Below, in pieces: positions 8,765 through 19,074 of a DNA stretch of 64,000 nucleotides (the stretch's first letter is position 1; each line of letters opens with the position of its first letter). The position numbers and the translations under genes were made by a program. The notes beneath the pieces were generated by a model, which was given only the letters and a program-made list of their open reading frames with translations, did not search any database and was not told the DNA's origin. The DNA is from Xanthomonas campestris pv. phormiicola (GTDB lineage Bacteria > Pseudomonadota > Gammaproteobacteria > Xanthomonadales > Xanthomonadaceae), in NCBI GenBank assembly GCA_025666215.1, contig CP102593.1, positions 372,001-436,000 of the forward strand, in the 5' to 3' direction.

Positions 8765-9025
8765 ATGCAAGCCTACGTCTACAAAAGCCAACGCAAGCCG
8801 GACACCTATCTCTACCTCGCCAAGCGCGACGACTTCGGCTGTCTGCCGCCGCCGCTGCTGGCGTCGTTGCAGCCGCTGGTGTTCGTGCTGGACGTGGCGT
8901 TGACCGCCGAGCGCACCCTGGCCCGGACCGACCCCGCGGCGGTACGCGCGAACCTGGCCGGCTGCGGCTTCCATCTGCAATTGCCGCCGCTGCCCGACGG
9001 CCGGACCGATCGACACGATGACTGA
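8765..9025 (+). CDS. YcgL domain protein (UPF0745)
   Basis: 86-residue small protein beginning [19 protein letters not shown], the hallmark of the YcgL family found in gammaproteobacteria, followed by [16 protein letters not shown] and FHLQLPPLP. The biochemical role is unknown. The start at 8765 matches the conserved N-terminus; the in-frame ATG at 8672 would add unrelated residues. Its stop overlaps the ankyrin gene's start region (9018-9025), so the two are translationally linked. Confidence 0.85.
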   Translation: MQAYVYKSQRKPDTYLYLAKRDDFGCLPPPLLASLQPLVFVLDVALTAERTLARTDPAAVRANLAGCGFHLQLPPLPDGRTDRHDD

Positions 9026-12000
9026 ATCCCCCTTCCGCGCGCGCGCTCCCTGGATCGCCGCCGCGCTGGGCGCGCTGTTGGCGCTGGTCGCCGGGTTCGG
9101 CCCGCTGGCCGCGGCGCTGGGCGCGTGGCTGGCGCAGCCGGCGTTCGCGCTGGCGCTGTCCTGGTCCCGCGGCAGCCGGCCGCGGCCGGCCAGCCTGGCG
9201 GCGCTGGGCCGCGAACTGCTGCCGCTGCTGGCGCTGTGGGCCGGCGGGTTGGGCCTGGTCGCGCTGCTGGTGGCCTGGCCGCTGGCGGCGCTGCGCGACA
9301 GCGGCAGCCTGGCCGCCGCCCTGGCCCTGAGCGTGGCCGCCAGCGCGGCGCTGCTCGGGCTGTGGCGCACCTGGCCGCTGTGGCACGGCAGCGAATGCGA
9401 GGGCGGCGCGCTGGGCGCGCGCTGGCATGCGCTGGCGCAGCAGGACGTGCAGGCCTGGCGCGGCCTGGCGGTGGCGGCGCTGGTGCTGCTGCTGGCCGGG
9501 GTGGGCGTGCTGCTGGCCTGGCCCGGATTGCTGGCCGCCGCGGCGCGCTGGCCGCTGGCGCTGGCCTATGCGCTGCTGTCGCCGCTGCTGCATGCCCTGC
9601 TGCAGCGCGTGGCGCCGCCGCAGGCGCTGCCGGTGCGGGCGACCTCGGCGGACCTGTTCGCCGAACTGAGCGCCAAGGCCGCGCCGCGCGAGGACGAAGC
9701 GGCGCCGGCGGCGGACGAACTGCATGCGGCGCTGTACGCCGCCGCGCGCGGCGGCCGCGTGGACCGCGCGCTGCAGCTGCTGCAGTCCGGCGCCGACCCG
9801 CATGCGCTGCCGGCGCCGGACTGGCGCGACCAGCGCAGCCTGCCGGTGCTGGCCGCGGTGCTGCCGGACCTGCGCCTGCTGCGCGAGCTGATCGTGCGCG
9901 GGGTGGACGTCAACCAGCCGCACCTGGGCATGACCCCGCTGCTGGCCGCCACCCGCGACAGCTGGCACGGCCGTCCCGAGGCGGTGATGACCCTGCTCGC
10001 CAACGGCGCCGATCCGCGCGCCAGCGACAGCGACGGCAACACGCCGCTGCACCACGCCGCGCGCAGTTCCGATCCGGGCGTGGCGGCCTTGCTGCGCGAT
10101 GCCGCGGCCGAGCTGGACGCGCTGAACCGCGACGGCCTGACCCCGCTGGCGGTGGCCTGCCACGTCGGCAACTGGCGCATGGGCAAGTTCCTGCTCGAGC
10201 GCGGCGCCAAGCCCGAGCCGGCCGACGGCAGCCCGGTGCTGCTGGCCGCCGCCGGTACCGAGGAAGACGATCCGGCCGGCGTGCAGCTGCTGCTCAAGCA
10301 CAAGGCGCGGGTCGATGCGCGCGACCGCCAGCGCCGCAGCGCCCTGCACGAGGCGGCGCAGGCCGGGCACGTGGAGATCGTCGATGCGCTGCTCGGCGCC
10401 GGCGCCAACCTGGAAGCGCGCGATGCCTTGGGCCGCACGCCGTGGCTGGAAGCGGCGCGGCATGGCCGCGTCGCGGTGCTGGAACACCTGCTGCCGCACA
10501 AGCCCGACCTCACGGCGGTCGATGGCGACGGCCGCAACGCGGTGCTGCTGGCCTGCACCGCCGACCAGGTCTCGCCCGGGCTGATCCGGCGCCTGCTGGA
10601 ACTGGGTATCGCCGCCGCGCAGCCGGACCAGAGCGGACGCCGCGCGGTCGATCTGGCCGCAGAGGCCGGGCGCTGGGCGATCGTGTCCGCGCTGGACCCG
10701 GACTACCCGCTGCCGGCCGCGGTCAGCGACGGCCAGGGCGAGGTCGGCAGCGCCAGCCTGCCCGACCGGCCGCCGCTGGAACTGCTGCGCGAAGGCCTGC
10801 AACTGGGCCAGCGCGACGGCCTGGCGGCGCTGGCGCGGCTGTGCGCGGCCGAGGAACTGGGCGCGCTGCTGCACGATCCGCACCTGGCGCTGAACCCGCA
10901 GGCGGTGGACTGGCTGCTGGCGCATGGCGCCGCGCCGGAAGTGCTCGACGCCTGCGGCGACACGCCGATGTTCGCGCTGCTCTCGCGCGGCGTGGAAGCG
11001 GTGCCCAGCCTGCAGGCGATGCTGCGCCAGGGCGTGTCGCCGGCCGGCCGCGGCGGCCTGACCCGGCTGCTCGCCGCCTGTGCGCAGCACGACCACGCCT
11101 CGCGCGCGCTGGAGCAGTTCGCGCTGGAACTGCTGGAACGCGGCGCCGACCCGTTCGCGCCGTCGCCGGCCGGCGACCCGCCGCTGTCGCTGGCGGTGCG
11201 CCTGGGCTGGCTGCGCCTGCAACTGCAATTGCTCGAACGCGGCGCCGACCGCGAGGCGCGCGACAGCCACGGCATGACCGCGCTGCACCTGGCCGCCGCG
11301 CTGGGCCGCGAGGCCTCGCTGAAGCTGCTGATCCAGCAGGGCGCCTCGCCGGAGGCGCGTGCCGCCGACGGCCAGACGCCGCTGGGCGTGGCCCTGGCCA
11401 GCGGCCGCCGCGACCTGGCCGACTGGCTGGACTGGCGGATCTGGCCGTTGCCGCGGCGCCCGCTGCGCGAGGCCGACCTGCCGGCCGCGGCGATGGTCGG
11501 CGATGCCGATGCGATCCGCCGCCTGATCGACCTGGGCCTGGCGGTGGACGCGATCGACGCGCAGGGCTGCACCGCGTTGCTGCGCGCCGCCGGCGGCGGC
11601 CATGCCGCGGCGGTGGACCTGTTGCTGGCGCGTGGCGCCGACCTGCAGCACGCCGCGGCCAGCGGCGCCACGCCGTTGTCGGCGGCGGTGAGCATGCGCC
11701 AGACCGAGATCGTCGCCGCGCTGCTGGCCGCCGGCGCGCAGATCGAACACCGCCTGCCCGGCGGCGTCACCGTGCTGATGCTGGCCTGCGCGCTGGGCCT
11801 GCCGGACATCGCCGCGCGCCTGCTGGCCGCCGGCGCCGACGTGCATGCCGGCGACGCGCAACAGCTGGCGCCGCTGCACTGCGCCGCGCTGTACGGTTTC
11901 ACCGCGCGCGACAAGTCGCGCCTGCTGGCGTTGCTGGACACCTTGCTGCTGGCCGGCGCCGAAGCCGACCGCGGCGCCGCCGGCGGGGTGACCCCGCTGT

Positions 12001-12332
12001 TGCTGCTGCTCGGCGCGCGCGCCGAACCCGGTACCGCCTGCGAAGAGCCGGTGGTGCTGGCCGGGGTGGAGCGCCTGCTCGACGAAGAGGTGAGCCTGGA
12101 CGTGCAGGACCCGCGCGGCTTCGGCCCGCTGCACCTGGCGGCGTTGCACGGCCTGCCGCTGCTGGTGCAGCGCCTGCTGCGCGCCGGCGCCGACCCGGAC
12201 CTGCGCGATACCTTGAACCGCCCGCCGCGCGAGATCGCGGTGATGCGCGGCTTCGTCGACGTCGCCGGCCAGTTCCAGCCGGCGTTGCCGGGCGTGTCGT
12301 CGATGGCCCGCTTCCTGCGCGAAGGCCGCTGA
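9018..12332 (+). CDS. Giant membrane-anchored ankyrin repeat protein
   Basis: 1104 residues. The first ~205 residues hold several hydrophobic helices (about 10-45, 65-95, 97-118, 150-190) in an Ala/Leu-rich context. From about residue 237 to 1085 there are roughly twenty ankyrin-type repeats with recurring cores such as [28 protein letters not shown] and LLAAGADV. Ankyrin stacks are protein-binding solenoids; here the stack would project from the membrane, most likely into the cytoplasm because no signal peptide is seen. It starts inside the YcgL gene. Repeats in the middle (about 560-700) are degenerate. The partner is unknown. Confidence 0.88.
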   Translation: MTESPFRARAPWIAAALGALLALVAGFGPLAAALGAWLAQPAFALALSWSRGSRPRPASLAALGRELLPLLALWAGGLGLVALLVAWPLAALRDSGSLAAALALSVAASAALLGLWRTWPLWHGSECEGGALGARWHALAQQDVQAWRGLAVAALVLLLAGVGVLLAWPGLLAAAARWPLALAYALLSPLLHALLQRVAPPQALPVRATSADLFAELSAKAAPREDEAAPAADELHAALYAAARGGRVDRALQLLQSGADPHALPAPDWRDQRSLPVLAAVLPDLRLLRELIVRGVDVNQPHLGMTPLLAATRDSWHGRPEAVMTLLANGADPRASDSDGNTPLHHAARSSDPGVAALLRDAAAELDALNRDGLTPLAVACHVGNWRMGKFLLERGAKPEPADGSPVLLAAAGTEEDDPAGVQLLLKHKARVDARDRQRRSALHEAAQAGHVEIVDALLGAGANLEARDALGRTPWLEAARHGRVAVLEHLLPHKPDLTAVDGDGRNAVLLACTADQVSPGLIRRLLELGIAAAQPDQSGRRAVDLAAEAGRWAIVSALDPDYPLPAAVSDGQGEVGSASLPDRPPLELLREGLQLGQRDGLAALARLCAAEELGALLHDPHLALNPQAVDWLLAHGAAPEVLDACGDTPMFALLSRGVEAVPSLQAMLRQGVSPAGRGGLTRLLAACAQHDHASRALEQFALELLERGADPFAPSPAGDPPLSLAVRLGWLRLQLQLLERGADREARDSHGMTALHLAAALGREASLKLLIQQGASPEARAADGQTPLGVALASGRRDLADWLDWRIWPLPRRPLREADLPAAAMVGDADAIRRLIDLGLAVDAIDAQGCTALLRAAGGGHAAAVDLLLARGADLQHAAASGATPLSAAVSMRQTEIVAALLAAGAQIEHRLPGGVTVLMLACALGLPDIAARLLAAGADVHAGDAQQLAPLHCAALYGFTARDKSRLLALLDTLLLAGAEADRGAAGGVTPLLLLLGARAEPGTACEEPVVLAGVERLLDEEVSLDVQDPRGFGPLHLAALHGLPLLVQRLLRAGADPDLRDTLNRPPREIAVMRGFVDVAGQFQPALPGVSSMARFLREGR

Positions 12333-12683
12333 GCCGACGTCAGGATCTCGCAGAAGGCAACGCGCGTCCCCTCATCCGCCCGGCGGGCGCTTTCCGCCGG
12401 AGGGGGGCATGGTCCCGGTGGGAGAAGGGCAACTGCTGCACTCAGACCGACGCGGTAAAGCAGAACCACCACGCAACCTCACAGCGCATCGGGCGCCTGC
12501 GCCTGCGCCGCCGGATGGCCCGGGCCGCCAGGTGCGACACGAGGTCGCGCCGGATGCAAGCCTCGGGACCGCGACCGGTTGCCATCCGCCGCAACGCCGC
12601 CGTCAGCTTTTGCAAACATTTGCCATGGGAAACTGACGGTTTGGTGCGCCAATGCGCGCCGGCAAGCGCGGAGAGCGGTACCC
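12333..12683. other. 351-bp gene-free interval with a GC-rich hairpin
   Basis: No credible gene. Near 12378-12398 there is an inverted repeat with CCGGCGG and CCGCCGG arms of the kind common at Xanthomonas gene ends, possibly a transcript end for the ankyrin gene. The remainder precedes the GH15 gene; I see no strong promoter. Confidence 0.4.
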
Positions 12684-14474
12684 ATGGCAGCACGCATCGA
12701 GGACTACGCCATGCTCGGCAACTGCCGCAGCGCGGCGTTGGTGGACAGGCATGGATCGATCGACTGGCTCTGCCTGCCGCGCTTCGATTCCGATGCGTTG
12801 TTCGCGGCCCTGCTGGGCACGCCGGAACATGGGCGCTGGTCGATCGCGCCGGTCGGCGAGTTCCGCAGCACGCGCCGCTACCGCGACGGCAGCCTGGTGC
12901 TGGAGACCACGTTCGAGACCGACGATGGCGCGGTGGCGGTGCTGGATTTCATGGCCGCCAGCCACGACGAGGTGCCGCACAACCAAGTGGTGCGCATCGT
13001 GCGCGGGCTGCGCGGCCGGGTGCCGCTGCGCATGCAACTGCAGCTGCGCTTCAACTACGGCCGCACCGTTCCGTGGGTGTCGCAGATCGAGGGCGGCCTG
13101 CAGGCGATCGCCGGGCCCGACCAGATCGCGCTGCGCAGCCCGCAGCCGATGCATGGCCACGGCTTCGCCACCGAGGCGGACGTCACCCTGGAGCCCGGCG
13201 ACAGCACCTGGTTCGTGCTCAGCCACGGCGCTTCGCACCTGGAATTGCCGCCGCCGCTGGCGCCGGAACAGGCGCTGGCGCAGACCGAGGCGTTCTGGCA
13301 CGCCTGGTCGCACCGCTGCGTGGATGCCGGTCCGTGGACCGAGGCGGTGCGGCGCTCGCTGGTGGTGCTGAAGGGCCTGAGCTACCTGCCCACCGGCGCG
13401 ATCGTCGCCTCGCCTACCACCTCGCTGCCGGAACGCCTCGGCGGCGAGCGCAACTGGGACTACCGCTTCTGCTGGCTGCGCGATGCGGTGTTCACCCTGA
13501 CCGCGTTGCGCGCCGCCGGCTATTCCGACGAAGCGGCCGCCTTCCATGGCTGGCTGCAACGCACCGTGGCCGGCTCGCCGGACCAGGTGCAGGCGCTGTA
13601 CGGCATCGGCGGCGAACGGCGCATGCCCGAATGGGAAGTGGAGTGGCTGCCCGGCTACGAAGGCGCGTTGCCGGTGCGGGTGGGCAACGCCGCCGCTGGC
13701 CAGTTCCAGCTCGACGTGTACGGCGAGGTGATCGGCGCCTTCCATCGCGGGCACCAGGAAGGCATGGCCACCGCGGTGCATGGCCGCTCGCTGGCGCGGC
13801 AGCTGCTGGAAGTGCTGGAGCAGCGCTGGCGCGAGCCGGACGAAGGCATCTGGGAGATCCGCGACCGGCGCCGCCACTTCGTGCATTCCAAGGTGATGGC
13901 ATGGCTGGCGTTCGACTGCGGCGCGCGCGACGGGGTCACCGACGCCGACGCCGCGCAGCGCGCGCACTGGCGCGCGCTGGCCGACGAAGTGCATACGCAG
14001 GTGCTGGCGCAGGGCGTGCATCGCGATGGCCACTTCGTGCAGAGCTACGGCAGCGACCGCCTGGACGCGGCGACGCTGCTGATCCCGCTGGTCGGCTTCC
14101 TGCCGGCGGACGATCCGCGCGTGGCCGCCACCGCCGATGCGATCGCGCAGCAGCTGAGCATCGACGGCCTGGTCGAGCGCTACCGCGCCGACGACGGCAG
14201 CGGCGACGGCCTGCCGGCGGGCGAGGGCACCTTCCTCGCCTGCAGCTTCTGGCTGGTGGAGAACTACGCATTGCTCGGCCGCACCGCGCAGGCGCGCGCG
14301 CTGTTCGAGCGCCTGCTCGGCCTGTGCAACGACGTCGGCCTGCTGGCCGAAGAATACGATCCGCGCAGTGGCCGCATGCTCGGCAACTTTCCGCAGGGCT
14401 ACTCGCACGTGGCATTGGTCCACGCCGCGATGCGCCTGCATGGCTTACTCGGCGAACAGGAAACCCATTCATGA
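12684..14474 (+). CDS. Glycoside hydrolase family 15 (glucoamylase/trehalase-like)
   Basis: 596-residue cytoplasmic protein without a signal peptide. The N-terminal beta-sandwich begins IEDYAMLGNCRSAALVDRHGSIDWL, typical of bacterial GH15; the (alpha/alpha)6 barrel contains RNWDYRFCWLRD. Likely general acid: Glu in DEGIWE (about 385-391); likely general base: Glu in AGEGTF (about 513). Such enzymes hydrolyse alpha-glucosides, including trehalose in some actinobacterial and proteobacterial members. The ATGA overlap with zwf links it to glucose-6-phosphate metabolism, so released glucose probably feeds that step. Substrate specificity is not determined. Confidence 0.88.
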   Translation: MAARIEDYAMLGNCRSAALVDRHGSIDWLCLPRFDSDALFAALLGTPEHGRWSIAPVGEFRSTRRYRDGSLVLETTFETDDGAVAVLDFMAASHDEVPHNQVVRIVRGLRGRVPLRMQLQLRFNYGRTVPWVSQIEGGLQAIAGPDQIALRSPQPMHGHGFATEADVTLEPGDSTWFVLSHGASHLELPPPLAPEQALAQTEAFWHAWSHRCVDAGPWTEAVRRSLVVLKGLSYLPTGAIVASPTTSLPERLGGERNWDYRFCWLRDAVFTLTALRAAGYSDEAAAFHGWLQRTVAGSPDQVQALYGIGGERRMPEWEVEWLPGYEGALPVRVGNAAAGQFQLDVYGEVIGAFHRGHQEGMATAVHGRSLARQLLEVLEQRWREPDEGIWEIRDRRRHFVHSKVMAWLAFDCGARDGVTDADAAQRAHWRALADEVHTQVLAQGVHRDGHFVQSYGSDRLDAATLLIPLVGFLPADDPRVAATADAIAQQLSIDGLVERYRADDGSGDGLPAGEGTFLACSFWLVENYALLGRTAQARALFERLLGLCNDVGLLAEEYDPRSGRMLGNFPQGYSHVALVHAAMRLHGLLGEQETHS

Positions 14475-16333
14475 GCGATGCGACGCAAACCACCCCGCCC
14501 TGCCTGATCGTGGTCTTCGGCGCGCGCGGCGACCTGACCCGGCGCCTGGTGCTGCCGGCGCTGTACAACCTGCGCCGCAGCGGCGCGTTGCCCGAGCAGT
14601 TCGCGGTGATCGGCGTGGACCATGGCGACATCAGCGAGAACAGCTGGCGGCGCATGCTCGGCAATTCCCTGCACGGACTGATGGCCGACCGCGACGCCGA
14701 GTTCAAGGCCGACGGCCTGGATGAAGACGTGTGGACCTGGCTGCGCACGCGCCTGCACTACCTGCGCGGCGACTTCGCCGCTGCGGCGACCTATCGCGCG
14801 CTGGGCGAGGTGATCGCCAAGTACGACGCGCAATACCAGACCTGCGGCAACGTGCTGTTCTACCTGGCCACCGCGGCGCGCTTCTTCGCCCCGGCGATCG
14901 AACAGCTGGGCGCGGCCGGGCTGGTCAAGCAGCACGCCGGCGGCGGCTGGCGCCGGGTGATCGTGGAGAAACCGTTCGGCCACGACCTGCGCAGCGCCAA
15001 GGACCTCAACGCCATCGTCGGCCGCGTGCTCGACGAGGACCAGGTGTTCCGCATCGACCATTTCCTGGGCAAGGAGACGGTGCAGAACATCCTCGCCTTC
15101 CGTTTCGCCAACGGCCTGTTCGAGCCGGTGTGGAACCGCGACCGCATCGACCACGTGCAGATCACCGCCGCCGAGACCATCGGCGTGGAAGGGCGCGGCG
15201 GCTTCTACGATCCGACGGGCTGCCTGCGCGACATGGTGCCCAACCACCTGTTCCAGCTGCTGGCGATGATCGCGATGGAACCGCCGGCGGCGTTCACGCC
15301 TGCGTCGATGCTGCGCCGGCGCGCCGAGGTGATCGAGGCGGTGCGGCCGCTGGCCCCGGCCGACGTGGTGCGCGGCCAGTACGCGGCCGGCGCGATCGGG
15401 CGCAACGCGGTGCCCGGCTACCGCGAGGAAGACACGGTGCCGGCCGATTCCAACACCGAGACCTACGTGGCGATGAAGCTGCAGGTCGACACCTGGCGCT
15501 GGGCCGGCGTGCCGTTCTACCTGCGCACCGGCAAGCGCCTGCGCGAACGCACCACCGAGATCGCGATCCGCTTCAAGCCGGCGCCGCTGGCGCCGCTGCG
15601 CAGCGCCGAGATCGGCGGCTATGGTCCCGACTGGCTGGTGCTGCACATCCAGCCCGACGAGGGCATCTCGCTGCAGTTCGACGTCAAGCGTCCGGGCGCG
15701 CGGGTCAGCCTGGCGCCGGTGCGCATGGACTTCCGCTACCGCGACTGGTTCCCGAAGGAATACACGGTGGGCTACGAACGCCTGCTGCAGGACTGCATGA
15801 ACGGCGAGGCCGGCCTGTTCCAGGACGCGACGATGGTCGAGGCGGCCTGGCGCATCGTGCAGCCGATCCTCGATGCCTGGCAGGCCTCGGCCGACGAAGT
15901 GGCGCAATATCCGGCCGGCAGCGCCGGCCCGGCCGCGGCCGATGCGTTGCTCGCGCTCAACGGCGGCCACAGCTGGCGCACCCTCACCGCCGGCCGCCGC
16001 CCACCGCCGCGGCGCCCGCCGGAAGCCGGCGCCGAGGCCAAGTCCGCTGCGCCGCCGAAGCGCCTGGCGACGGCCAAGCCGGCCGCGTCCAAGGCCAAGG
16101 CGGCTGGCGCTGCCGCGCCCAGGAAAGTCGCTGCGGCCGGCGCTGCTTCGGCCAAAAAGGCGGTCAAGAAGGCGGCCAAGGTTACGAAGGCGACCGAGGG
16201 TAAAAAGACGCCAGAAGGCGAGAAGACGGCCACGCCCAAGAAGGCAGTCAAATCCTCTTCCGGAAAAGTGAGCAAGCGCGCGACGAAGAAGCCGCCTGCG
16301 ACGCTGGCTAAACGCGCTGGGACGAAGCGCTGA
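14471..16333 (+). CDS. zwf: Glucose-6-phosphate 1-dehydrogenase with H1-like C-terminal tail
   Basis: 620 residues. The catalytic part (1-~506) carries GARGDLTRR (coenzyme motif GxxGDLxxR, residues 18-26) and RIDHFLGKE (about 194-202) with the active-site His/Lys. It oxidises glucose 6-phosphate to 6-phosphogluconolactone. The family usually ends near 480-510 residues; here ~110 further residues rich in Lys, Ala and Pro follow (KKAVKKAAKV, PKKAVKSSSGKVSK), resembling AlgP/histone-H1-like tails. No stop or frameshift separates the parts. Translationally coupled to GH15 by ATGA. The tail may bind nucleic acid or polyphosphate (inference). Confidence 0.92.
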   Translation: MSDATQTTPPCLIVVFGARGDLTRRLVLPALYNLRRSGALPEQFAVIGVDHGDISENSWRRMLGNSLHGLMADRDAEFKADGLDEDVWTWLRTRLHYLRGDFAAAATYRALGEVIAKYDAQYQTCGNVLFYLATAARFFAPAIEQLGAAGLVKQHAGGGWRRVIVEKPFGHDLRSAKDLNAIVGRVLDEDQVFRIDHFLGKETVQNILAFRFANGLFEPVWNRDRIDHVQITAAETIGVEGRGGFYDPTGCLRDMVPNHLFQLLAMIAMEPPAAFTPASMLRRRAEVIEAVRPLAPADVVRGQYAAGAIGRNAVPGYREEDTVPADSNTETYVAMKLQVDTWRWAGVPFYLRTGKRLRERTTEIAIRFKPAPLAPLRSAEIGGYGPDWLVLHIQPDEGISLQFDVKRPGARVSLAPVRMDFRYRDWFPKEYTVGYERLLQDCMNGEAGLFQDATMVEAAWRIVQPILDAWQASADEVAQYPAGSAGPAAADALLALNGGHSWRTLTAGRRPPPRRPPEAGAEAKSAAPPKRLATAKPAASKAKAAGAAAPRKVAAAGAASAKKAVKKAAKVTKATEGKKTPEGEKTATPKKAVKSSSGKVSKRATKKPPATLAKRAGTKR

Positions 16334-16833
16334 TCAGCAATGCGCTTCGCCTGGGGAAAGCGGCCTCGGATGGCCTTGGGCGATCCGTCGCGACGAGGAC
16401 TTGGCTGCAGTCGGGACTGAAGTCCCTCCCACAGTGCACGCGGCACGTGAGCCGCAAGTCCTGTGGGAGCGACTTCAGGGCACCTCTAATAACCCCAAAA
16501 AACTCGACTAAAACGCTCGCAAGTCATTGATGCGCATAGTGCGAAATTTTTAGAATCGAGGTTATTAGAGGTGCCCTTCAGTCGCGACGAACGAAGCGGC
16601 GGAGTCGTCCAGGTTTCGGATTCTGTCGGGGCCGATGGCCCGAGGCCATCAGGATTCCCTTCCACAGCACCCGGCAAGCTGGCCGCAAGTCCTGTGGGAG
16701 CGGCTTCAGCCGCGACGAACGAAGCAAGGATCCGGCCGGCATCCGGCACTGCCGTGGCCGGCACATCTGCCGCCCGTCCCTGTGTCGCATAAGCCGCGCA
16801 AGCGCCGCATCACCAACATCCCCATGCCCGCCA
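16334..16833. repeat. 500-bp intergenic region with three extragenic palindromes and a MITE
   Basis: Between zwf and the antiporter gene. Palindromes of the GGGAGnGACTTCAGTCnC type lie at about 16407-16434 and 16691-16724, and a third one (about 16462-16592) is split by the MITE-like element listed separately. No gene is supported here. These sequences match the REP-like elements seen elsewhere in the window. Confidence 0.75.
16478..16576 (+). mobile_element. MITE-like element, copy A (99 bp)
   Basis: Terminal inverted repeats GGGCACCTCTAATAACC and GGTTATTAGAGGTGCCC enclose an AT-rich core without coding capacity. The same 98-99 bp sequence occurs at 39231-39328 (opposite orientation) and 53124-53222. 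Flanks read GCGAC-TTCA before and TTCA-GTCGCG after the element, i.e. a 4-bp TTCA duplication inside an extragenic palindrome whose empty form is GCGACTTCAGTCGC. Confidence 0.8.
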
Positions 16834-18663
16834 CTACGACGGCGTCTTCGCCGCCGCATTACCCTCCGCCGCTTCCCCAGGCGCCTCGCTCACATCCGCC
16901 TCGAACAGCTGCATCAGGTCCGCGCGTGCGGCGCGCGAGGTCTGCACCACCGCCGCCTCGTCGTCGTACACCAGGTGTTGCGCGCGCAGCAGCTGTTCGT
17001 CGTGCTGGCGGAAGCGGGCGATGCGGTCGCGGGCGGTGTCCTCGCTCAGGCCCAGGTTCACCAACACCTTTTCGCTCAGTTCCAGGCTGGAGGCGAACAC
17101 CTCGCGGAACGGTTCGGCGCCCAGGTCCATCAGCCGCCAGGCGTGCTGGCGGTTGCGCGCGCGCGACAGCACCTGCGCCTTCGGATACAGGCGGCGGATC
17201 AGCCGTGTGGTCTTGATGTTGGTCTCCGGGTCGTCCATCGCCACCACGAAGACGCGGATGCCATCGCTGCCGGCCGCGCGCAGCAGGTCCGGGCGGCTGG
17301 GGTCGCCGTAGTAGATCTTGTTGCCGAAGCGGCGCAGGTCTTCCACCGTGTCCGGGTTGTGCTCCAGCGCCACGAACGGGATGCGCTGCGCGGTCAGCAG
17401 GCGCGCCACGATCTGGCCGAAGCGGCCCATGCCGGCGATCAGCACCTGCGCGCGCTGCTCGTCCACGGTGTCGTACTGGGCGGCCGGGGGCGGCGTGCGC
17501 CTGGCCTTGGCCGCCTCGCCGCGGTCGAGCAGGCGCTGGATGCCGATCAGCAGCAGCGGGGTCAGCGCCATCGACACGCCGACCACCGCGACCAGGCGGT
17601 CGTGGTTGGCGTCGTCGAGCAACTGCACGCGCTGCGCTTCGGTGAACACCACGAAGGCGAACTCGCCGCCCAGCCACAACAAACTGCCCAGCAGCAACGC
17701 GCTGCGCAGCGGCAGCCGCGCCACCCGGCCGATGCCGACCAGCAGGCTGAACTTGACCAGCAGCAGGGTGGCCACGCCGCCGGCGATCAGCCACGGCTCG
17801 GCGACGATGCGGTCCAGGTCGATGCCCATGCCCACGGCGATGAAGAACACGCCCAGCAACAGGCCCTGGAACGGCTCGATCTGCGCCTCCAGTTCGTGCC
17901 GGAATTCCGAATCGGCCAGCAGCACCCCGGCCAGGAACGCGCCCAGGCTCGGACTCAGCCCGGCCTTCTGCAGGAACCACGCATTGCCCAGCACCACCAG
18001 CAGCGCGCTGGCGGTGAACACCTCGGGCATGCGCGTGCGCGCCACCATGCGGAACAGGTGGCGCAGCGCGAAGCGGCCGCACAGCACCACCACCGTCAGC
18101 GCACCCAGCGCCTGCGCCACTTCGGTCCAGGTCAGGGTGTCGTTCTTGGCGCCGCCGAGCAGCGGGATCGCGGCCAGCAGCGGGATCGCGATCAGATCCT
18201 GGAACAGCAGGATCGCGAAACCGAGCCGACCGTAATCGCTGTTGAGCGCCTTGCGCTCGGCCAGCAGCTGCAGGCCCACCGCGGTGGACGACAGCGCCAG
18301 CGCCAGGCCCACCACCAGCGCGCTCTTCCAGTTCAAATCCAGGCACAGCAGCAGCACGCCCAGCGGCAACGCGGTCAGCGCCACCTGCGCGGTGCCGGCG
18401 CCGAACACCGCGCGCCGCATCAGCTTCAGTCGCGCCGGCGACAGCTCCAGGCCGATCAGGAACAGCAGCATCACCACGCCGATCTCGGCGGCGTTGAGGA
18501 TGCGGTCGGTGTCCTGCACGAAGCCCAGCCCGTCCGGACCCAGCACCACGCCCGCGGCCAGATAGGCCAGCACCGCGCCCAGGCCCAGGCGCTTGAACAC
18601 CGGCACCGCGATCACCGCGGCCAGCAGCAGCACCAGCGCCAGTTCCAGGCCGCCGCTATGCAC
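16834..18663 (-). CDS. Kef-type cation/proton antiporter with RCK domain (CPA2)
   Basis: 609 residues. Twelve or so membrane helices fill residues 5-385 (LVLLLAAVIAVPVFKRLGLG at the start, GVVMLLFLIGLELSP in helix 4-5 with the CPA2 signature). A TrkA-N/RCK domain follows (about 415-540) with GMGRFGQIVARLL, the NAD-binding Rossmann motif, and conserved ALEHNPDTVE. KefB/KefC relatives exchange K+ for H+ and protect against electrophiles and acid. The GTG start at 18663 (VHSGGLEL) has GGAG 8 nt upstream; the frame runs further upstream only through REP DNA. No KefF/KefG partner gene adjoins it. Confidence 0.88.
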   Translation of the reverse strand: MHSGGLELALVLLLAAVIAVPVFKRLGLGAVLAYLAAGVVLGPDGLGFVQDTDRILNAAEIGVVMLLFLIGLELSPARLKLMRRAVFGAGTAQVALTALPLGVLLLCLDLNWKSALVVGLALALSSTAVGLQLLAERKALNSDYGRLGFAILLFQDLIAIPLLAAIPLLGGAKNDTLTWTEVAQALGALTVVVLCGRFALRHLFRMVARTRMPEVFTASALLVVLGNAWFLQKAGLSPSLGAFLAGVLLADSEFRHELEAQIEPFQGLLLGVFFIAVGMGIDLDRIVAEPWLIAGGVATLLLVKFSLLVGIGRVARLPLRSALLLGSLLWLGGEFAFVVFTEAQRVQLLDDANHDRLVAVVGVSMALTPLLLIGIQRLLDRGEAAKARRTPPPAAQYDTVDEQRAQVLIAGMGRFGQIVARLLTAQRIPFVALEHNPDTVEDLRRFGNKIYYGDPSRPDLLRAAGSDGIRVFVVAMDDPETNIKTTRLIRRLYPKAQVLSRARNRQHAWRLMDLGAEPFREVFASSLELSEKVLVNLGLSEDTARDRIARFRQHDEQLLRAQHLVYDDEAAVVQTSRAARADLMQLFEADVSEAPGEAAEGNAAAKTPS

Positions 18664-19074
18664 GAGTCGTCTCCATCGCAATAGTATGCGGCCGTCGCGC
18701 GACCGTCCGCTTACCCGGATGGGGGGTAGGGCGCAGGCGGCGCTGACCTTCGGCAGGGTCAGGATGCCGGGCGGGCCGGGGGTGGGGCGCCTTGGCGGCC
18801 TCGGGCCAGCGGCGCCGACAAGGCGCGACGTCGGCAAGCGTCCCCCGCTTCGTTCGTCGCGACTGAAGTCGCTCCCACAGAACCTGCGGCCAGCGTCCGG
18901 TGCACTGCGGGAGGGGCTTCAGCCCCGACGCGCGGACGTCGGAACCCACCGTCTTTCCCGCATCGGCCCAAGCCGCTTCGCGGCAGGCCGCGGCGCGTCC
19001 GCATTCCCCGATCATCCCCGCGCCAGCATCACCCGTGTACCGTGGTCGCACCGCTTGCCCGCCCCGCGCCCGCC
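18664..19074. repeat. 411-bp divergent intergenic region with two extragenic palindromes
   Basis: Palindromes at about 18846-18880 (CGCGACTGAAGTCGC core) and 18906-18930 (GGGGCTTCAGCCCC core). Otherwise GC-rich with no supported gene. It separates the antiporter from the Pat-like gene; a weak CATACTAT stretch just upstream of the antiporter GTG may be its -10. Confidence 0.6.

Noticed and set aside
6558..12149. A 1863-residue minus-strand open frame
   Set aside because: It fuses the real 262-residue chain-length-factor subunit to shadow sequence opposite the ankyrin gene and the ketosynthase frame.
9125..16333. A 2402-residue plus-strand open frame
   Set aside because: Only its last 620 residues (Zwf) are real. 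The upstream part is an Arg/Ala-rich shadow of the ankyrin and GH15 genes, kept open by high GC.
16478..16576. Intrinsic terminator after zwf
   Set aside because: The inverted ends are 65 bp apart with no T-run after the stem, and the same 99-bp sequence occurs elsewhere in both orientations, so a mobile element fits better.
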